Below are positions 34,538 through 44,274 of a stretch of DNA of 64,000 nt, one piece after another. Origin of the DNA: AV40 sp963817335 (lineage in GTDB: Bacteria; Verrucomicrobiota; Verrucomicrobiia; Chthoniobacterales; UBA10450); NCBI GenBank assembly GCA_963817335.1, contig CAWFNX010000005.1, forward strand, positions 744,001 through 808,000, given 5' to 3'. The position numbers and the translations under genes are program-made. The first letter of the stretch is position 1. Every line of letters starts with the position of its first letter. The notes under the pieces are model-generated. The model saw only the letters and a program-made list of their open reading frames with translations, did not search any database and was not told where the DNA came from.

Positions 34538-36988
34538 TTATTTGATTGGCACCGGCTTGGCCGATTCAGCAAGCAATTGCTCAAATCGGGGGTCCGCGCG
34601 CAAAGATTCCCAATAAGGATGCAACCGAAGTTCACCAAAGTTGATTGGACCAGGGGTTTTCAAAAGTTCTTTTAACGTATCGAACGCCGCATCTTTGTTG
34701 CCGGTCCAGGCATAGACCACAGCAAGGCACTTCTGGAGTTCGGCATGTGTTAACGGATCCTTCTGGGCGGGTAGCAGCTCGACCGCCCGCTGGGCTTCGC
34801 GGACTGCCTGCTCGTTGTGACCAACGCCAGCATCGATCAGCGCCAGCACACAAAGACCCTGAGGATAATCCGGTTCGGCCTGCAAAACGCTTTTCATTTC
34901 GGTGCGAGCCTCGTCAAATGCCTTGTTAGCGGTGGCAGTGTCTTTGAGAACCCGCGCGGCCAAGGCTTGGTAAAACGGCCGGCAAACTCGCACAGTCACG
35001 GATGTTATTCCTTCGCGCGGAATGAAACTCAGAGCCTTTTGAATTTCTGCGGGATTTCGTTCGCAAATGGCATGAACCATCCAATCCTGCGCAAACGCCG
35101 CGCCCGAGTTAGGATCTTCGGCGAGGATTTGTTTAATAGTTTCATGGAGTCGCTGAGTGTCTGCGTGCCATTCAAAATCCACTGAGGCTCTGGACACCCT
35201 CATCAATGAATCCGAAGGCGTGATGGCGAGAATGCGATCCAGCACCGCTGCCATTTCGGGAAATTGTCGTAACAGTTCGTAGCCTTGGGCCAAGCCGTGA
35301 AGGATCTCGACGTTACGTGGATCTACTTGCGCCGCCTTTTCCAGATTTTCAATATGCTGTTTCCAACGTCCCTGCCGGCGATCGATGTAGCCTTCCAATG
35401 CAAATATCTCTGGCTCGTTAGGCAAACCAGTGCGCGCAATTTCAAGTTCCGATCGAGCCCGCGCATAATCGAAGTAGCAATGGTAATAGACCCATACCGC
35501 GGCGAGATGGGCTTCACCTCGACCGGGCCCCAAGTCGAGGGCATGCCGCAATGCCTCGTTTGCTTGTGATAGCCGAGCCGCACTGTGATCAAAGCCGGTG
35601 TAGTAGAGTTCTTGCTCTGTGTATGTCAGTTTGCAGTAGGCCAGTAAAAATTTTGGATCACGCCCGATGGCTTCGTTCAGGAGTTTTTCAGCTTGATAAA
35701 GATTACTGCCCTGGCGGGCATCAGAGCTCACTGCTAGCAAAGTCTTGGCTCGGACGTAGCTATCGTAAGCAGCTAGGTCCGCCGTGGGTTGTTGTTCGAT
35801 CGCGGCTTTTTCCTCCGGCGATAACTTGGCCTGAAGCTGATCGGCCACCGCCTTGGCAATTTCGCTCTGAATCGCAAAGACGTCGCCAAGCGGCCGGTCG
35901 TAATGCTCGGCCCACAAATGCGCATCGTTTCGCGCGTCGATCAATTGAGCGCTGACTCGCACGCGATTTTCCGCGCGTTGGACGCTCCCCTCGACCACGT
36001 GTGCAGCGCCGAGTTGATGCGCGATATCGCGGACATTGCGATTGGCTTGACCCTTATATTGCATCACTGAGGTCCTGCTAATCACTTTTAGATCAGCAAT
36101 CTTCGCGAGGTCGGTTAATATTTCGTCCTGGACGCCATCGGCGAAGAACGCGTTTTCTGGATCTGCACTGAGATTTTCGAACGGCAGGACGGCGATACTC
36201 TTCGCTGGAATCGAGGCAGAAGCTGACGCCGCAGGTGCCGGAGTGACTCCGCCACGCCGAAGAAATATGGACAAGCTGACTCCGAGAGTTCCGGCCGTGA
36301 GCAGCAACATGATCACGAAAAGCGAGGTGGGCGGCGGTCGCTTCTGAGTAACGGGTTTGACATCCGTTTGGCCCGCTTTTTTCCATCGATGGCGGCCCCG
36401 AAGCTTTTCAGGCAACAACGGGTTGCCAAGGTCATCTTTGCACAGGTTAACCAGATGCAGCCTCAAACCATGTTTTACCTCGCATTCGCCAAAATCGTGC
36501 AAATGCGGTCGCCAATTCCGATAGTGCGCCAGATCATCGGCGACATGTTTGGACAAAAGAATGTGCCCGGCGTCGCCGCAATCCATGACCCTTTGGGCGA
36601 TGTTGATTCCTGCTCCGACAACGTTCAGAGAATCATTGACGTCTTGAACTGGATTGACGGGTCCGCTGTGAATTCCCATCCGAATGCGAATGGTGGAATT
36701 ATTCTTGAGCGCGGCTGCGATTTCCAAGGCGCACCGAGGCGGCTGTTCCGGACTTTGAAAGAACAAAAGCGCCATTCCATCTCCGGTTGGCACGCGAATC
36801 AACTTGCCGGCAGCCTCGGCGTTCCGGAAGCATTCGGCGTTTCGAACAACGCGGTTCAGTTCCTGGACCGCCTCGATTTGCTCGTTCACCAGCAACTTGG
36901 AATAACCAACAATATCGATTAGGAGCAGGTGTGCGATCTCAAGTTGAAGATCGTTTTGGGACGTCGCGGATGTGGATGGCGTAGGCAC
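34538..36988 (-). CDS. Class III adenylate/guanylate cyclase with TolB-like and TPR domains
   Basis: An 816 aa protein. The N-terminal domain is a class III nucleotide cyclase (LLIDIVGYSKLL and PTGDGMALLF carry both metal aspartates; GIHSGPV). A transmembrane helix follows at about 225-245 (SLFVIMLLLTAGTLGVSLSIF), then a TolB/FlgO-like domain (SIAVLPFENLSADPENAFFA) and about eight TPR units to the end. This is a frequent soil-bacterial architecture. It is convergent with the radical SAM gene with a 14-bp gap, and could make the nucleotide sensed by the two binding proteins at 29.6-32 kb; that link is inference. Confidence 0.88.
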   Translation of the reverse strand: MPTPSTSATSQNDLQLEIAHLLLIDIVGYSKLLVNEQIEAVQELNRVVRNAECFRNAEAAGKLIRVPTGDGMALLFFQSPEQPPRCALEIAAALKNNSTIRIRMGIHSGPVNPVQDVNDSLNVVGAGINIAQRVMDCGDAGHILLSKHVADDLAHYRNWRPHLHDFGECEVKHGLRLHLVNLCKDDLGNPLLPEKLRGRHRWKKAGQTDVKPVTQKRPPPTSLFVIMLLLTAGTLGVSLSIFLRRGGVTPAPAASASASIPAKSIAVLPFENLSADPENAFFADGVQDEILTDLAKIADLKVISRTSVMQYKGQANRNVRDIAHQLGAAHVVEGSVQRAENRVRVSAQLIDARNDAHLWAEHYDRPLGDVFAIQSEIAKAVADQLQAKLSPEEKAAIEQQPTADLAAYDSYVRAKTLLAVSSDARQGSNLYQAEKLLNEAIGRDPKFLLAYCKLTYTEQELYYTGFDHSAARLSQANEALRHALDLGPGRGEAHLAAVWVYYHCYFDYARARSELEIARTGLPNEPEIFALEGYIDRRQGRWKQHIENLEKAAQVDPRNVEILHGLAQGYELLRQFPEMAAVLDRILAITPSDSLMRVSRASVDFEWHADTQRLHETIKQILAEDPNSGAAFAQDWMVHAICERNPAEIQKALSFIPREGITSVTVRVCRPFYQALAARVLKDTATANKAFDEARTEMKSVLQAEPDYPQGLCVLALIDAGVGHNEQAVREAQRAVELLPAQKDPLTHAELQKCLAVVYAWTGNKDAAFDTLKELLKTPGPINFGELRLHPYWESLRADPRFEQLLAESAKPVPIK

Positions 36989-37114
36989 GGCCCCCTTCGC
37001 AGGAGTTAAATATTGCAGGACAGCGGAGGCCGGTCGAGGGGAATCGCGCTGGCAAATAGGCTTTGCCAGAGCGAGAATTCTCCATACAGTCGTGCGCTTT
37101 ACCGCGCGAAACCC

Positions 37115-39181
37115 ATGGGATTTCTAGCTCTAAACCTTCTCGATTCCGGCGTGCAACTGTCGATGGTATGCGCCGTCATCGGATTGCTCGCCGCCTTTGT
37201 TCTGATCGTGCTGGTCAAGCGTCTCCCTGCCGGAAACGAGCGGATGCGCCAGATTTCCGCGGCGGTGCAGGAAGGCGCGAAGGCCTACCTGAACCGCCAG
37301 GTCATGACCATCAGCGTGATCGCGGTCGTCATCTTCGTTCTTCTCTGGATCTTTAAAGATCATCCAACCGCCATCGGTTTCGTGGTCGGGGCTTTTTGTT
37401 CGTTGTCGGCAGGATTTATCGGGATGCGGATCGCGGTGATTACGAATGTGCGAACAACCCAGGCGGCAACGCACTCGATGATCGCTGCGCTGCGGGTCGC
37501 GTTTAATGGAGGCGCGGTAACCGGATTGCTGGTGGTGGCTCTCGCCCTTCTCGCGGTGTCGATTTTTTATACCGTGGCCGGCAATATGATCGGTCACGAT
37601 GCAGCCGTGCGCAGCCTGATTGGTCTCGCGCTCGGCGCGAGCTTGATCAGCGTCTTCGCGCGGTTGGGCGGCGGCATTTACACCAAAGCGGCTGACGTCG
37701 GCGCCGATCTCGTCGGCAAAATCGAGAAGGGTCTCGAAGAAGATGATCCACGAAATCCGGCGACAATTGCGGACAACGTCGGTGATAATGTTGGCGATTG
37801 CGCGGGCATGGCGGCGGACGTGTTTGAGACTTACGCGGTTAGCTTGATCGGCGCGATTCTGGTCGGCGCACTGACCCTTGCGGCAGTGCCGGCGGCGATA
37901 GTTTATCCGTTTGTGCTCGGTGGAATTTCGGTCCTCGGCGCGATTTGCGGAATTCTTTTCGTTAACGTCAGCAAGGGAAAACCCGGCGCCGTTTTAATGG
38001 GCGCGGTTGGAACCAGCGCGCTGATATCTGCCATTTTGTTCTGGCCGGCAACCCATCGGCTGTTTCCGAATGGCGTCACCATTAAGGGAGTGACTCATTC
38101 GCCTAACGACCTTTATTTCGCCTCGATCGTTGGCCTGGTCATGACCGCGGTCGTGGTCGTGATCACAGATTATTTTACGTCGATGCGTTTTCATCCGGTG
38201 CAAAAGATCGCCCGCGCATCCGAGACTGGACACGCCACCAATATCATCGCGGGTCTCGCGATCGGTCAGCACGCCACGGCGTTGCCGGTCGGGTTCATCG
38301 GCATCGCGATCCTGCTCAGTTTTCATTTTTGCGGCCTCTACGGAATTGCGATTTCGGTAATGTCGATGTTGTCGATGGCTGGAATCGTTATCTCCCTCGA
38401 TTCGTTCGGACCGATTACTGACAACGCCGGCGGCATCGCGGTGATGAGCAATTTGCCGAAGGAAGTTCGCGCGACCACGGACAAGCTCGACGCCGTCGGC
38501 AATACAATGAAGGCAGTGACGAAAGGTTACGCCATTGCGTCGGCTGGACTCGCGGCCCTGGTATTATTCGGATCGTATGTCGAAGAACTGAAAGCGCACA
38601 ATCCGGCGTTCGCGCAATTCACTTTTTCGCTCACCGAACCGAAAGTGATTATCGGTTTGTTCATCGGCGGGTTGTTGCCATTTGTTTTCACCGCCTTCAG
38701 CATGGACGCGGTGGGCAAAGCCGCTGGCGCGGTCGTGCGTGAAGTTCGGCGACAAATCCAGGCGCATCCTGGGATCATGACCGGACAAGAGACGCCCGAA
38801 TACGGCACGTGCGTCGACATTGTGACCAAGGCGGCCCTGCGCGAAATGATCGTCCCGGCGTTATTGCCGTTGGTCTTCGTGGTCGGCGTTGCCCTGATCA
38901 AACCGCTGGGGCCTGTCGTGCTCGGCGGCGTCTTGGTGGGAACGATCGTGACCGGATTGTTCGTGGCAATCGCGATGACTTCGAGTGGCGGCGCCTGGGA
39001 CAATGCCAAGAAGTTCATCGAGGAAGGCCATTTTGGCGGCAAAGGATCGTTCGCTCACCAAGCTTCCGTGACCGGCGACACTGTAGGCGATCCTTACAAA
39101 GACACGGCCGGCCCGGCGATCAATCCCATGATTAAAGTCGTAAATATCATGGCGATCCTGATCATTCCGATTTTCTTTTAG
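37115..39181 (+). CDS. hppA: Membrane-bound H+-translocating pyrophosphatase
   Basis: A 688 aa, about 16-helix integral membrane pump that hydrolyses PPi and moves protons outward. The signature acidic loops are present: EEDDPRNPATIADNVGDNVG and, near the C-terminus, HQASVTGDTVGDPYKDTAGP. The GNTMKAVTKGYAI segment has Lys and Thr at the positions that distinguish the K+-independent subfamily. I start at MGFLALNLLDSGVQL (37115); the in-frame extension upstream has no homology. A repeat element follows 2 bp after the stop. Confidence 0.95.
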   Translation: MGFLALNLLDSGVQLSMVCAVIGLLAAFVLIVLVKRLPAGNERMRQISAAVQEGAKAYLNRQVMTISVIAVVIFVLLWIFKDHPTAIGFVVGAFCSLSAGFIGMRIAVITNVRTTQAATHSMIAALRVAFNGGAVTGLLVVALALLAVSIFYTVAGNMIGHDAAVRSLIGLALGASLISVFARLGGGIYTKAADVGADLVGKIEKGLEEDDPRNPATIADNVGDNVGDCAGMAADVFETYAVSLIGAILVGALTLAAVPAAIVYPFVLGGISVLGAICGILFVNVSKGKPGAVLMGAVGTSALISAILFWPATHRLFPNGVTIKGVTHSPNDLYFASIVGLVMTAVVVVITDYFTSMRFHPVQKIARASETGHATNIIAGLAIGQHATALPVGFIGIAILLSFHFCGLYGIAISVMSMLSMAGIVISLDSFGPITDNAGGIAVMSNLPKEVRATTDKLDAVGNTMKAVTKGYAIASAGLAALVLFGSYVEELKAHNPAFAQFTFSLTEPKVIIGLFIGGLLPFVFTAFSMDAVGKAAGAVVREVRRQIQAHPGIMTGQETPEYGTCVDIVTKAALREMIVPALLPLVFVVGVALIKPLGPVVLGGVLVGTIVTGLFVAIAMTSSGGAWDNAKKFIEEGHFGGKGSFAHQASVTGDTVGDPYKDTAGPAINPMIKVVNIMAILIIPIFF

Positions 39182-39182
39182 A

Positions 39183-39275
39183 TGTAGTGGCGGGCGTGTC
39201 GCCCGCAATTCTTTCGCGTCGGAGCCGAGCAGCCTTCGCTAAAGCTACGGCTCGCCAAGCACGGCTGCCTCTACA
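39183..39275 (+). repeat. Variant two-hairpin element with a larger second arm
   Basis: Outer TGTAG/CTACA. First hairpin GCGGGCGTGTCGCCCGC. The second arm is AGCAGCC...GGCTGCCT enclosing TTCGCTAAAGCTACGG, a short motif also seen near 6775-6800. Confidence 0.7.
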
Positions 39276-39320
39276 GAAAATTTAGCGCGCAAAATCTTCT
39301 CGATCTGTTACAAATGGTGT

Positions 39321-39737
39321 GTGGCACAGGCACCGAAGATCGATATTGGAAAAAGCCACGATTTCCAGATTGTTCGGCAGGAGCAAACTGGATCGAAAAC
39401 GCGAGCGCTGGCCAAAACGGACCCGGGCGCGAGTCCGTTTAAGGTCGTGATCGATCCGAAAGTGCGTCTCGATCTTCGCCGCGCGCTGGTTGATCTAATC
39501 GACTATCACGACGAAGCGTTGGCTGAACATTTCGCGCAGGGAAAACTGGCGCTCGATTCCTACAAGGAATATGTCGAACTGTTCGCGCGAAGTTTGAAGG
39601 AGACAATGGACAGCCGCGAAGGCGTGTCCTACCTCTTACGCTCAGTAGGCTTCGACCTCCCGCCGGAGGAAATTAATTTGCAGCCGGAACTGCGTTGGAA
39701 AAAAGGTCCGGCGCCGTTTGGGGTCAGCCTGCTCTAA
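39321..39737 (+). CDS. Hypothetical protein, 138 aa
   Basis: A GTG-initiated protein without recognised family. It is soluble, with a helical central part (RLDLRRALVDLIDYHDEALAEHF; YKEYVELFARSLKETMDS) and a C-terminal REGVSYLLRSVGFDLPPEE. It is convergent with the TPR gene (gap 4 bp), and codon use looks like its neighbours. It could be a small regulatory or structural protein; no function is proposed. Confidence 0.6.
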   Translation: MAQAPKIDIGKSHDFQIVRQEQTGSKTRALAKTDPGASPFKVVIDPKVRLDLRRALVDLIDYHDEALAEHFAQGKLALDSYKEYVELFARSLKETMDSREGVSYLLRSVGFDLPPEEINLQPELRWKKGPAPFGVSLL

Positions 39738-39741
39738 CCCG

Positions 39742-41460
39742 TCAAGGCTTCGCTGCGGCGCTGCCATCGATCAACACCTGTTCTTGGGGGTTCAACTGGT
39801 CACGCGGAATCGTTTCGATGATTTTCCTGGCTTCGTCGTTTCGACCAGTGCCCAGAAGCGCCGCGGCATAAACCGCGCGCCACCCTGGCAATGTTTGTTT
39901 CCAATCGATGACAACGGGGCCGTTGAATTCAGCCAGAGCTGCGGCCGCGTTGTGTTGTCGAAGATAACCGAGCGCGGTAGTCACGTGATACGACAATCGA
40001 TTCGGATATTGTTCCGACAGTTTCTTTGCGGTGGCGAAGTTTTTTGTCACGTCCTCACCGAGAAGCAAGTTAAGATAAGCCAGTTGGTCGGCCGCGTTAG
40101 GATCTTCAGGCGTTCGGGCGGAAATTTTTGCAATCGCGGAGCGTTGCGCTGAGATGTCGCCGCTCTTTTGACCAATCCGCTCGATCCCGCGATACGCCAA
40201 ATCGGCTTGCTCCGGGAAACGTGCCAATTGTTCGTAGGCTTTCAGCGCAACCGCGGTGGCGTGACTCTGTTCGGCGAAGTTGGCGACAAACCGAAGTTTG
40301 TACGGGTCGCTCACCGCCAGAGAAATCGCGTGGCTCCAATGCACTTCGGCATCAAGAGGCGCATTCTTTTCCTGAGCTGTGCGAGCGTGAAAACTTTCAA
40401 TGACCGATGGGTCGAGGGTCACTTCGGTCTGGGTAAGCAGTTCATCGATGTCGTTCCATCGCTGCAAAATCGCCATGGCATCGAGTCTGGTGAGCAACAG
40501 CTGGTTGTTCTCGAATGCCCGCTCGACTGGAAAGGAAGAAAGAACGAGCTCGGGTTGCTGATGGATGTTGAGCCAGCGGGCGAGCTGAATGAGGTCCTCC
40601 GTCTTGGCGTTTTGCCAACGATCTATTTCCTCCCGATAAATATGGGTCCCCTCGTCAGGATGCAGTTGCATTCTCAAGTCGGCCCCAAGCAAATCATCTT
40701 TGATCGTTTTCGCGTTGAGGTCCGACAGTTCGCGAACCAGCCGAGCTTGTTCGTCCGCCGTCAATTGCGGCGCGGCCGCTAATGCCTCAACCGCGACTTG
40801 TTTGTAACTATTTGATTTACCCGCCAGGTCCCAAAGAATTTTGCGGGCCTCGGCTTGTTCCGAAGAATCGGTGGATTGCGCCAGCAGCTCCGCCAATTGG
40901 AAACGGGTTGCGTCATCGTCCGCCGTTTGCTTGGCCGCAATTCGCATGAATTCCAGAGCTTTCGCGTTATCGCCGATTTTCGTGGAGTAGCGCGAAGCCA
41001 ATCGCAGGGTGCGGGTATCGGGATTATTTTTGAGCAAAGGACCGAGTAGTTTCTCCGCCAACGCCAAACGGTTATTTTTGATCAGGACCTCGGCATAATC
41101 CTCGCGGTCCTGCAGAGTGGCCTTCCGCAATTGCATCACTTTTTGCCAAAGCTCGATTGCCTCGGGGCGATCGACTTGGGAAGCGAGACGAGCTGCGCCA
41201 CTCAAAGCACCATAGTTTTGTGGATCCAACTGCAACGCAACGCTGTATTGGACGGCCGCTTCATTCAGCTTGTCGGCTTTGCGCAGGGAATCGCCGGCCG
41301 AGACGAATCGGTCGACCCGCCGCGCTTTGACAAGCTGGTATGCCAACACTCCGCCTGCCGTTAAAGCCACTATAATTACAAGGGCTAGGATCCACCGGCG
41401 CGGTCCTTTTTTTTGATGGACCGCCTGTTTCGATAGCTGCGGCGCCGACCTCTCCTGCAT
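39742..41460 (-). CDS. Membrane-anchored TPR protein
   Basis: A 572 aa protein from MQERSAPQLSKQAVHQ: a short cytoplasmic N-terminus, one membrane helix (WILALVIIVALTAGGVLAY), then a long array of TPR-like helices (LNEAAVQYSVALQLDPQN; LAEKLLGPLLKNNPDTRTL; HNAAAALAEFNGPVVI). The PEP-CTERM gene lies divergently upstream (135 bp between starts), so a role in exopolysaccharide or PEP-CTERM export, as for PEP-CTERM-associated TPR proteins, is possible but unproven. Confidence 0.8.
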   Translation of the reverse strand: MQERSAPQLSKQAVHQKKGPRRWILALVIIVALTAGGVLAYQLVKARRVDRFVSAGDSLRKADKLNEAAVQYSVALQLDPQNYGALSGAARLASQVDRPEAIELWQKVMQLRKATLQDREDYAEVLIKNNRLALAEKLLGPLLKNNPDTRTLRLASRYSTKIGDNAKALEFMRIAAKQTADDDATRFQLAELLAQSTDSSEQAEARKILWDLAGKSNSYKQVAVEALAAAPQLTADEQARLVRELSDLNAKTIKDDLLGADLRMQLHPDEGTHIYREEIDRWQNAKTEDLIQLARWLNIHQQPELVLSSFPVERAFENNQLLLTRLDAMAILQRWNDIDELLTQTEVTLDPSVIESFHARTAQEKNAPLDAEVHWSHAISLAVSDPYKLRFVANFAEQSHATAVALKAYEQLARFPEQADLAYRGIERIGQKSGDISAQRSAIAKISARTPEDPNAADQLAYLNLLLGEDVTKNFATAKKLSEQYPNRLSYHVTTALGYLRQHNAAAALAEFNGPVVIDWKQTLPGWRAVYAAALLGTGRNDEARKIIETIPRDQLNPQEQVLIDGSAAAKP

Positions 41461-41594
41461 GGGAAGGGTAATATTGAGAGGATGGGGCCTTCTGCCACCG
41501 CAAAATTGCTCTTCGGGCTTCCCAAACGACCCCAAAAATATGATTGACGGTGGAGCCCAGCTTGTCCCAGAATCGGCTCAACCTCACAAATACT

Positions 41595-42155
41595 ATGAAA
41601 AAGGCATTGGTTCTCGGGTTGGTAGCATTTGCAACGAGCAGCTTTGTCGCATTCGGCGACATCATTCCGACATTGGACTCGGTCACGGGCTCAGCGCCGA
41701 ATTTCACATGGAATTATAAGGCCAATGTGACCGTCGATGAAACCGTCAACACCGGCGATTTCTTCACCATTTACGATTTCAGCGCGATTATGCCGACGAC
41801 CACCAACCAACCAGCCGGATGGACCTTTTCAACGGCGTTGCTTGGACCGACACCCGCCCTGGTGAATCCGACCGACAATGCAAACCTGTGGAATCTGACC
41901 TGGACCTACAACGGCGCCCCGATTCCCGGCGCTGCCGCGCTTGGAACGTTTTCGGCAGTCTCGAGCACAGATCAACTGAAGCAGGGTCAGTTCACGGCTG
42001 AAGCTAGCCGCAGCGGCGCGCCAGCCGGAACGAAGATCGACAACATCGGAAATGTTTCCGTGCCGGTGCCGGAGTCGACCTCCTTGTTGCCGCTGATTGG
42101 TGTTTGCGGCGCAGCGTTGTACTTTGCTCCGCGTCTCCGTCGTCAACGCGCATAA
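41595..42155 (+). CDS. PEP-CTERM sorting-domain exported protein
   Basis: A 186 aa secreted protein. The signal peptide MKKALVLGLVAFATSSFVAFG precedes a beta-rich domain. The C-terminus is a sorting signal: VPVPESTSLLPLIG, a hydrophobic helix (VCGAALYFA) and a basic end (PRLRRQRA). PEP-CTERM proteins are processed by exosortase and linked to extracellular matrix or polysaccharide. No exosortase gene is in the window. A strong terminator follows. Confidence 0.85.
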   Translation: MKKALVLGLVAFATSSFVAFGDIIPTLDSVTGSAPNFTWNYKANVTVDETVNTGDFFTIYDFSAIMPTTTNQPAGWTFSTALLGPTPALVNPTDNANLWNLTWTYNGAPIPGAAALGTFSAVSSTDQLKQGQFTAEASRSGAPAGTKIDNIGNVSVPVPESTSLLPLIGVCGAALYFAPRLRRQRA

Positions 42156-42180
42156 TTAATTCACTCTCTGTTTCCCTTAG

Positions 42181-42213
42181 GCCGCCCCGAAGTAATTCGG
42201 GGCGGCTTTTTTT
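42181..42213 (+). terminator. Intrinsic terminator after the PEP-CTERM gene
   Basis: GCCGCCCCGA-AGTAAT-TCGGGGCGGC stem with a run of seven or more T. One of the clearest terminators of the window. Confidence 0.92.
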
Positions 42214-42311
42214 ATCCTGAAGATGCAAGCCTCCAGTGAAGCCGCGACTCGCGCCATCGGGGAAAACCCTTGGTTTCACGGCGGTTGCGTGACAGACTCC
42301 CTGCCCATTAT

Positions 42312-43235
42312 ATGTCCGCGGTATCGGGATCGTCTACCCGCCTAAAGCTATGGGGTGTTCGCGGATCAATTCCAGTGCCCGGCCCGGGCACCGTGCGCTA
42401 TGGCGGAAACACCGCCTGTGTCGAAGTTCGCGCTGATGGCGAGCTGATTGTTCTCGATGCCGGGTCTGGGATTCGCGAGCTGGGACTTGCGCTCGAAAAA
42501 GAATTCGGCTCTCGGCCGATCAATCTGAGTTTGCTCATCACTCACCTGCACTGGGACCACATCATGGGTTTTCCATTCTTCCGTCCGTCCTACAGCGATA
42601 AGAACCAGATTCACATTCTTGGTTACGACGGCGCTGACGGCAGTCTGCGCAAAATCTTACAAGGCCAGATGGCGACTCCATTCTTTCCCATCGCGCTTTA
42701 CGACCTGCCCGGAAAGATCGAGTTCAAAAACCCCGAATCGATGGATTTCAAAATCGGCAAGGTCCGTATCTGCGCCCGACAAATGAATCATCCGGGCGTT
42801 TGCGTTGGTTACCGAATTTTCACCAGTAAAGGTTCGATCGCCTATCTCCCGGATCACGAACCTTATGAAGCGTCCAAATTGCATTCGATTAAATCCGATG
42901 GGTTGAGTCCGGAACAAACCCAACAGCGCGCGCGCGAGGAGCGCGCCGAGCTTGTGAAATTTCTTCACGGTTCCGACATCTTGATCCTCGATACTCAATA
43001 CACCGATGAAGAGTATGAGACCCATCTGGGGTGGGGGCACGGCTCGCTTTCCACTGCGATTTCTTTGGCCGTGGATGCTGGCGTTCGAAAGCTAGTGCTT
43101 TTTCATCATGATCCCAGGCATGATGACGCGACGATCGACCGGATGGTGCAAACGGCCCGAAAAATGGCGGCAAAATATCCTGGCAACCTCGAAGTAGACG
43201 GGGCGCGGGAAGGCGCCGAGATGACCTTGGATTAA
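42312..43235 (+). CDS. MBL-fold metallohydrolase (PhnP/RNase Z-like)
   Basis: A 307 aa metallo-beta-lactamase-fold hydrolase. It begins with LKLWGVRGSIPVPGPGTVRYGGNTACVEV and has the zinc motif THLHWDHIMGFPFF (HxHxDH), a further His in MNHPGVCVGYRI, ISYLPDHE-like AYLPDHEPYE, and the C-terminal LFHHDPRHDD. The start pattern GVRGSIPxPG is typical of a group often fused to or found near response regulators and cyclic-nucleotide domains, probably acting on phosphodiesters. I use the ATG at 42312. Confidence 0.85.
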   Translation: MSAVSGSSTRLKLWGVRGSIPVPGPGTVRYGGNTACVEVRADGELIVLDAGSGIRELGLALEKEFGSRPINLSLLITHLHWDHIMGFPFFRPSYSDKNQIHILGYDGADGSLRKILQGQMATPFFPIALYDLPGKIEFKNPESMDFKIGKVRICARQMNHPGVCVGYRIFTSKGSIAYLPDHEPYEASKLHSIKSDGLSPEQTQQRAREERAELVKFLHGSDILILDTQYTDEEYETHLGWGHGSLSTAISLAVDAGVRKLVLFHHDPRHDDATIDRMVQTARKMAAKYPGNLEVDGAREGAEMTLD

Positions 43236-43305
43236 ATTGTGCGAGCTCGGCGAGTGCCCTTGCGCGGCCGCAGAATTCGTTTTAGGTCTTGTCCCCCTGC
43301 GTTCT

Positions 43306-43379
43306 TGCCTCGTGGTGTAATGGTAGCACGAGAGATTCTGGATCTCTTTGTCTAGGTTCGAGTCCTAGCGAGGCAGCCA
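43306..43379 (+). tRNA. tRNA-Gln (CTG)
   Basis: Acceptor TGCCTCG/CGAGGCA, discriminator G and encoded CCA. The anticodon loop TTCTGGA gives CTG (codon CAG). No integrase or attachment-site repeat lies beside it. Confidence 0.96.
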
Positions 43380-43442
43380 TCCCGTCTCGTCCCGCGCCTA
43401 ATTAGCGTGTCTCATTGGGCCAAATCCCGTTAATCTCGGTTC

Positions 43443-44261
43443 GTGTCGGCCGTAGGTTTTCGCAACTTGGTCAAAGTCCTGGCGCGTTCTCGTTCGTTAC
43501 GCTTTACCGCCGACATGGTGCGGCAATCCCCAGCATCATCGTTGGCCCGTTTGCGTTGGTGCGGCCGCGACATTTTTTATCGATCGGGAACGGCCGATCC
43601 ATTCGTTATCTATCAAGTTCTTTTTAGGAGCGGTACCAAAGCGGAATATTATGTGCCGCCCGCGCTGAAGCCAAAAGTCATTCTCGACATCGGAAGCAAT
43701 ATTGGCGCTTCCATTATTTATTTTCATCACCAGTTTCCGAAGGCGAGCATCATCGGGTTCGAACCGCACCCTGACACATTTCGTGTCCTGGAAAAAAATG
43801 TCGCCCATTTGCCGGGAGTCAGAGTGTTCAATTACGGGCTCGGAGCGATTCATCAGCGCATTGCCGTTCCCGCGGATGAAGTAAATTTCGGCGCGTTTAA
43901 CACTCGCGGTCACTTTAAGGACCGTGGCTTTCCAGCGGCGCCGGTCGAGTGCGAAGTTCGGAGATTAGACGATGTCTTGCGCGAACTCGGGATCGCGCGC
44001 GTCGACCTGATCAAAATCGATTGCGAAGGCGCCGAAGGCGATGTTTTTTCAACTTTGCCCGATGCGATCTTGAACGACTGCCAATGGATCGTTGGCGAAT
44101 TTCACGATCACACCGGCTTTGAAGTGCTTGCGCGTTTGGCGCCGCGCTTTCATTTGGATCTGAAGAAGAAAATGTTTCGACCGCGGTTTCGTTTCCATGC
44201 CTGTAACCTCAGCAGATTACAGGAGTTCTCTCGATCCGATCTTGACGCTTTACAGCGCTGA
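43443..44261 (+). CDS. FkbM-family SAM-dependent methyltransferase
   Basis: A 272 aa protein with the FkbM Rossmann motif VILDIGSNIGASIIYF, then IIGFEPHPDTFRVLEKNV, FNYGLGAIHQRIAV and the late VDLIKIDCEGAEGDVF. FkbM enzymes O-methylate sugars or polyketides and are common in polysaccharide loci. It has a GTG start (43443) and is convergent with tadA at a 13-bp gap. Substrate unknown. Confidence 0.88.
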   Translation: MSAVGFRNLVKVLARSRSLRFTADMVRQSPASSLARLRWCGRDIFYRSGTADPFVIYQVLFRSGTKAEYYVPPALKPKVILDIGSNIGASIIYFHHQFPKASIIGFEPHPDTFRVLEKNVAHLPGVRVFNYGLGAIHQRIAVPADEVNFGAFNTRGHFKDRGFPAAPVECEVRRLDDVLRELGIARVDLIKIDCEGAEGDVFSTLPDAILNDCQWIVGEFHDHTGFEVLARLAPRFHLDLKKKMFRPRFRFHACNLSRLQEFSRSDLDALQR

Positions 44262-44274
44262 GCGCGCTCGAATG

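Noticed and set aside
43306..43379. tRNA-Gln as an integration site
   Set aside because: No integrase and no repeated tRNA 3' end nearby.
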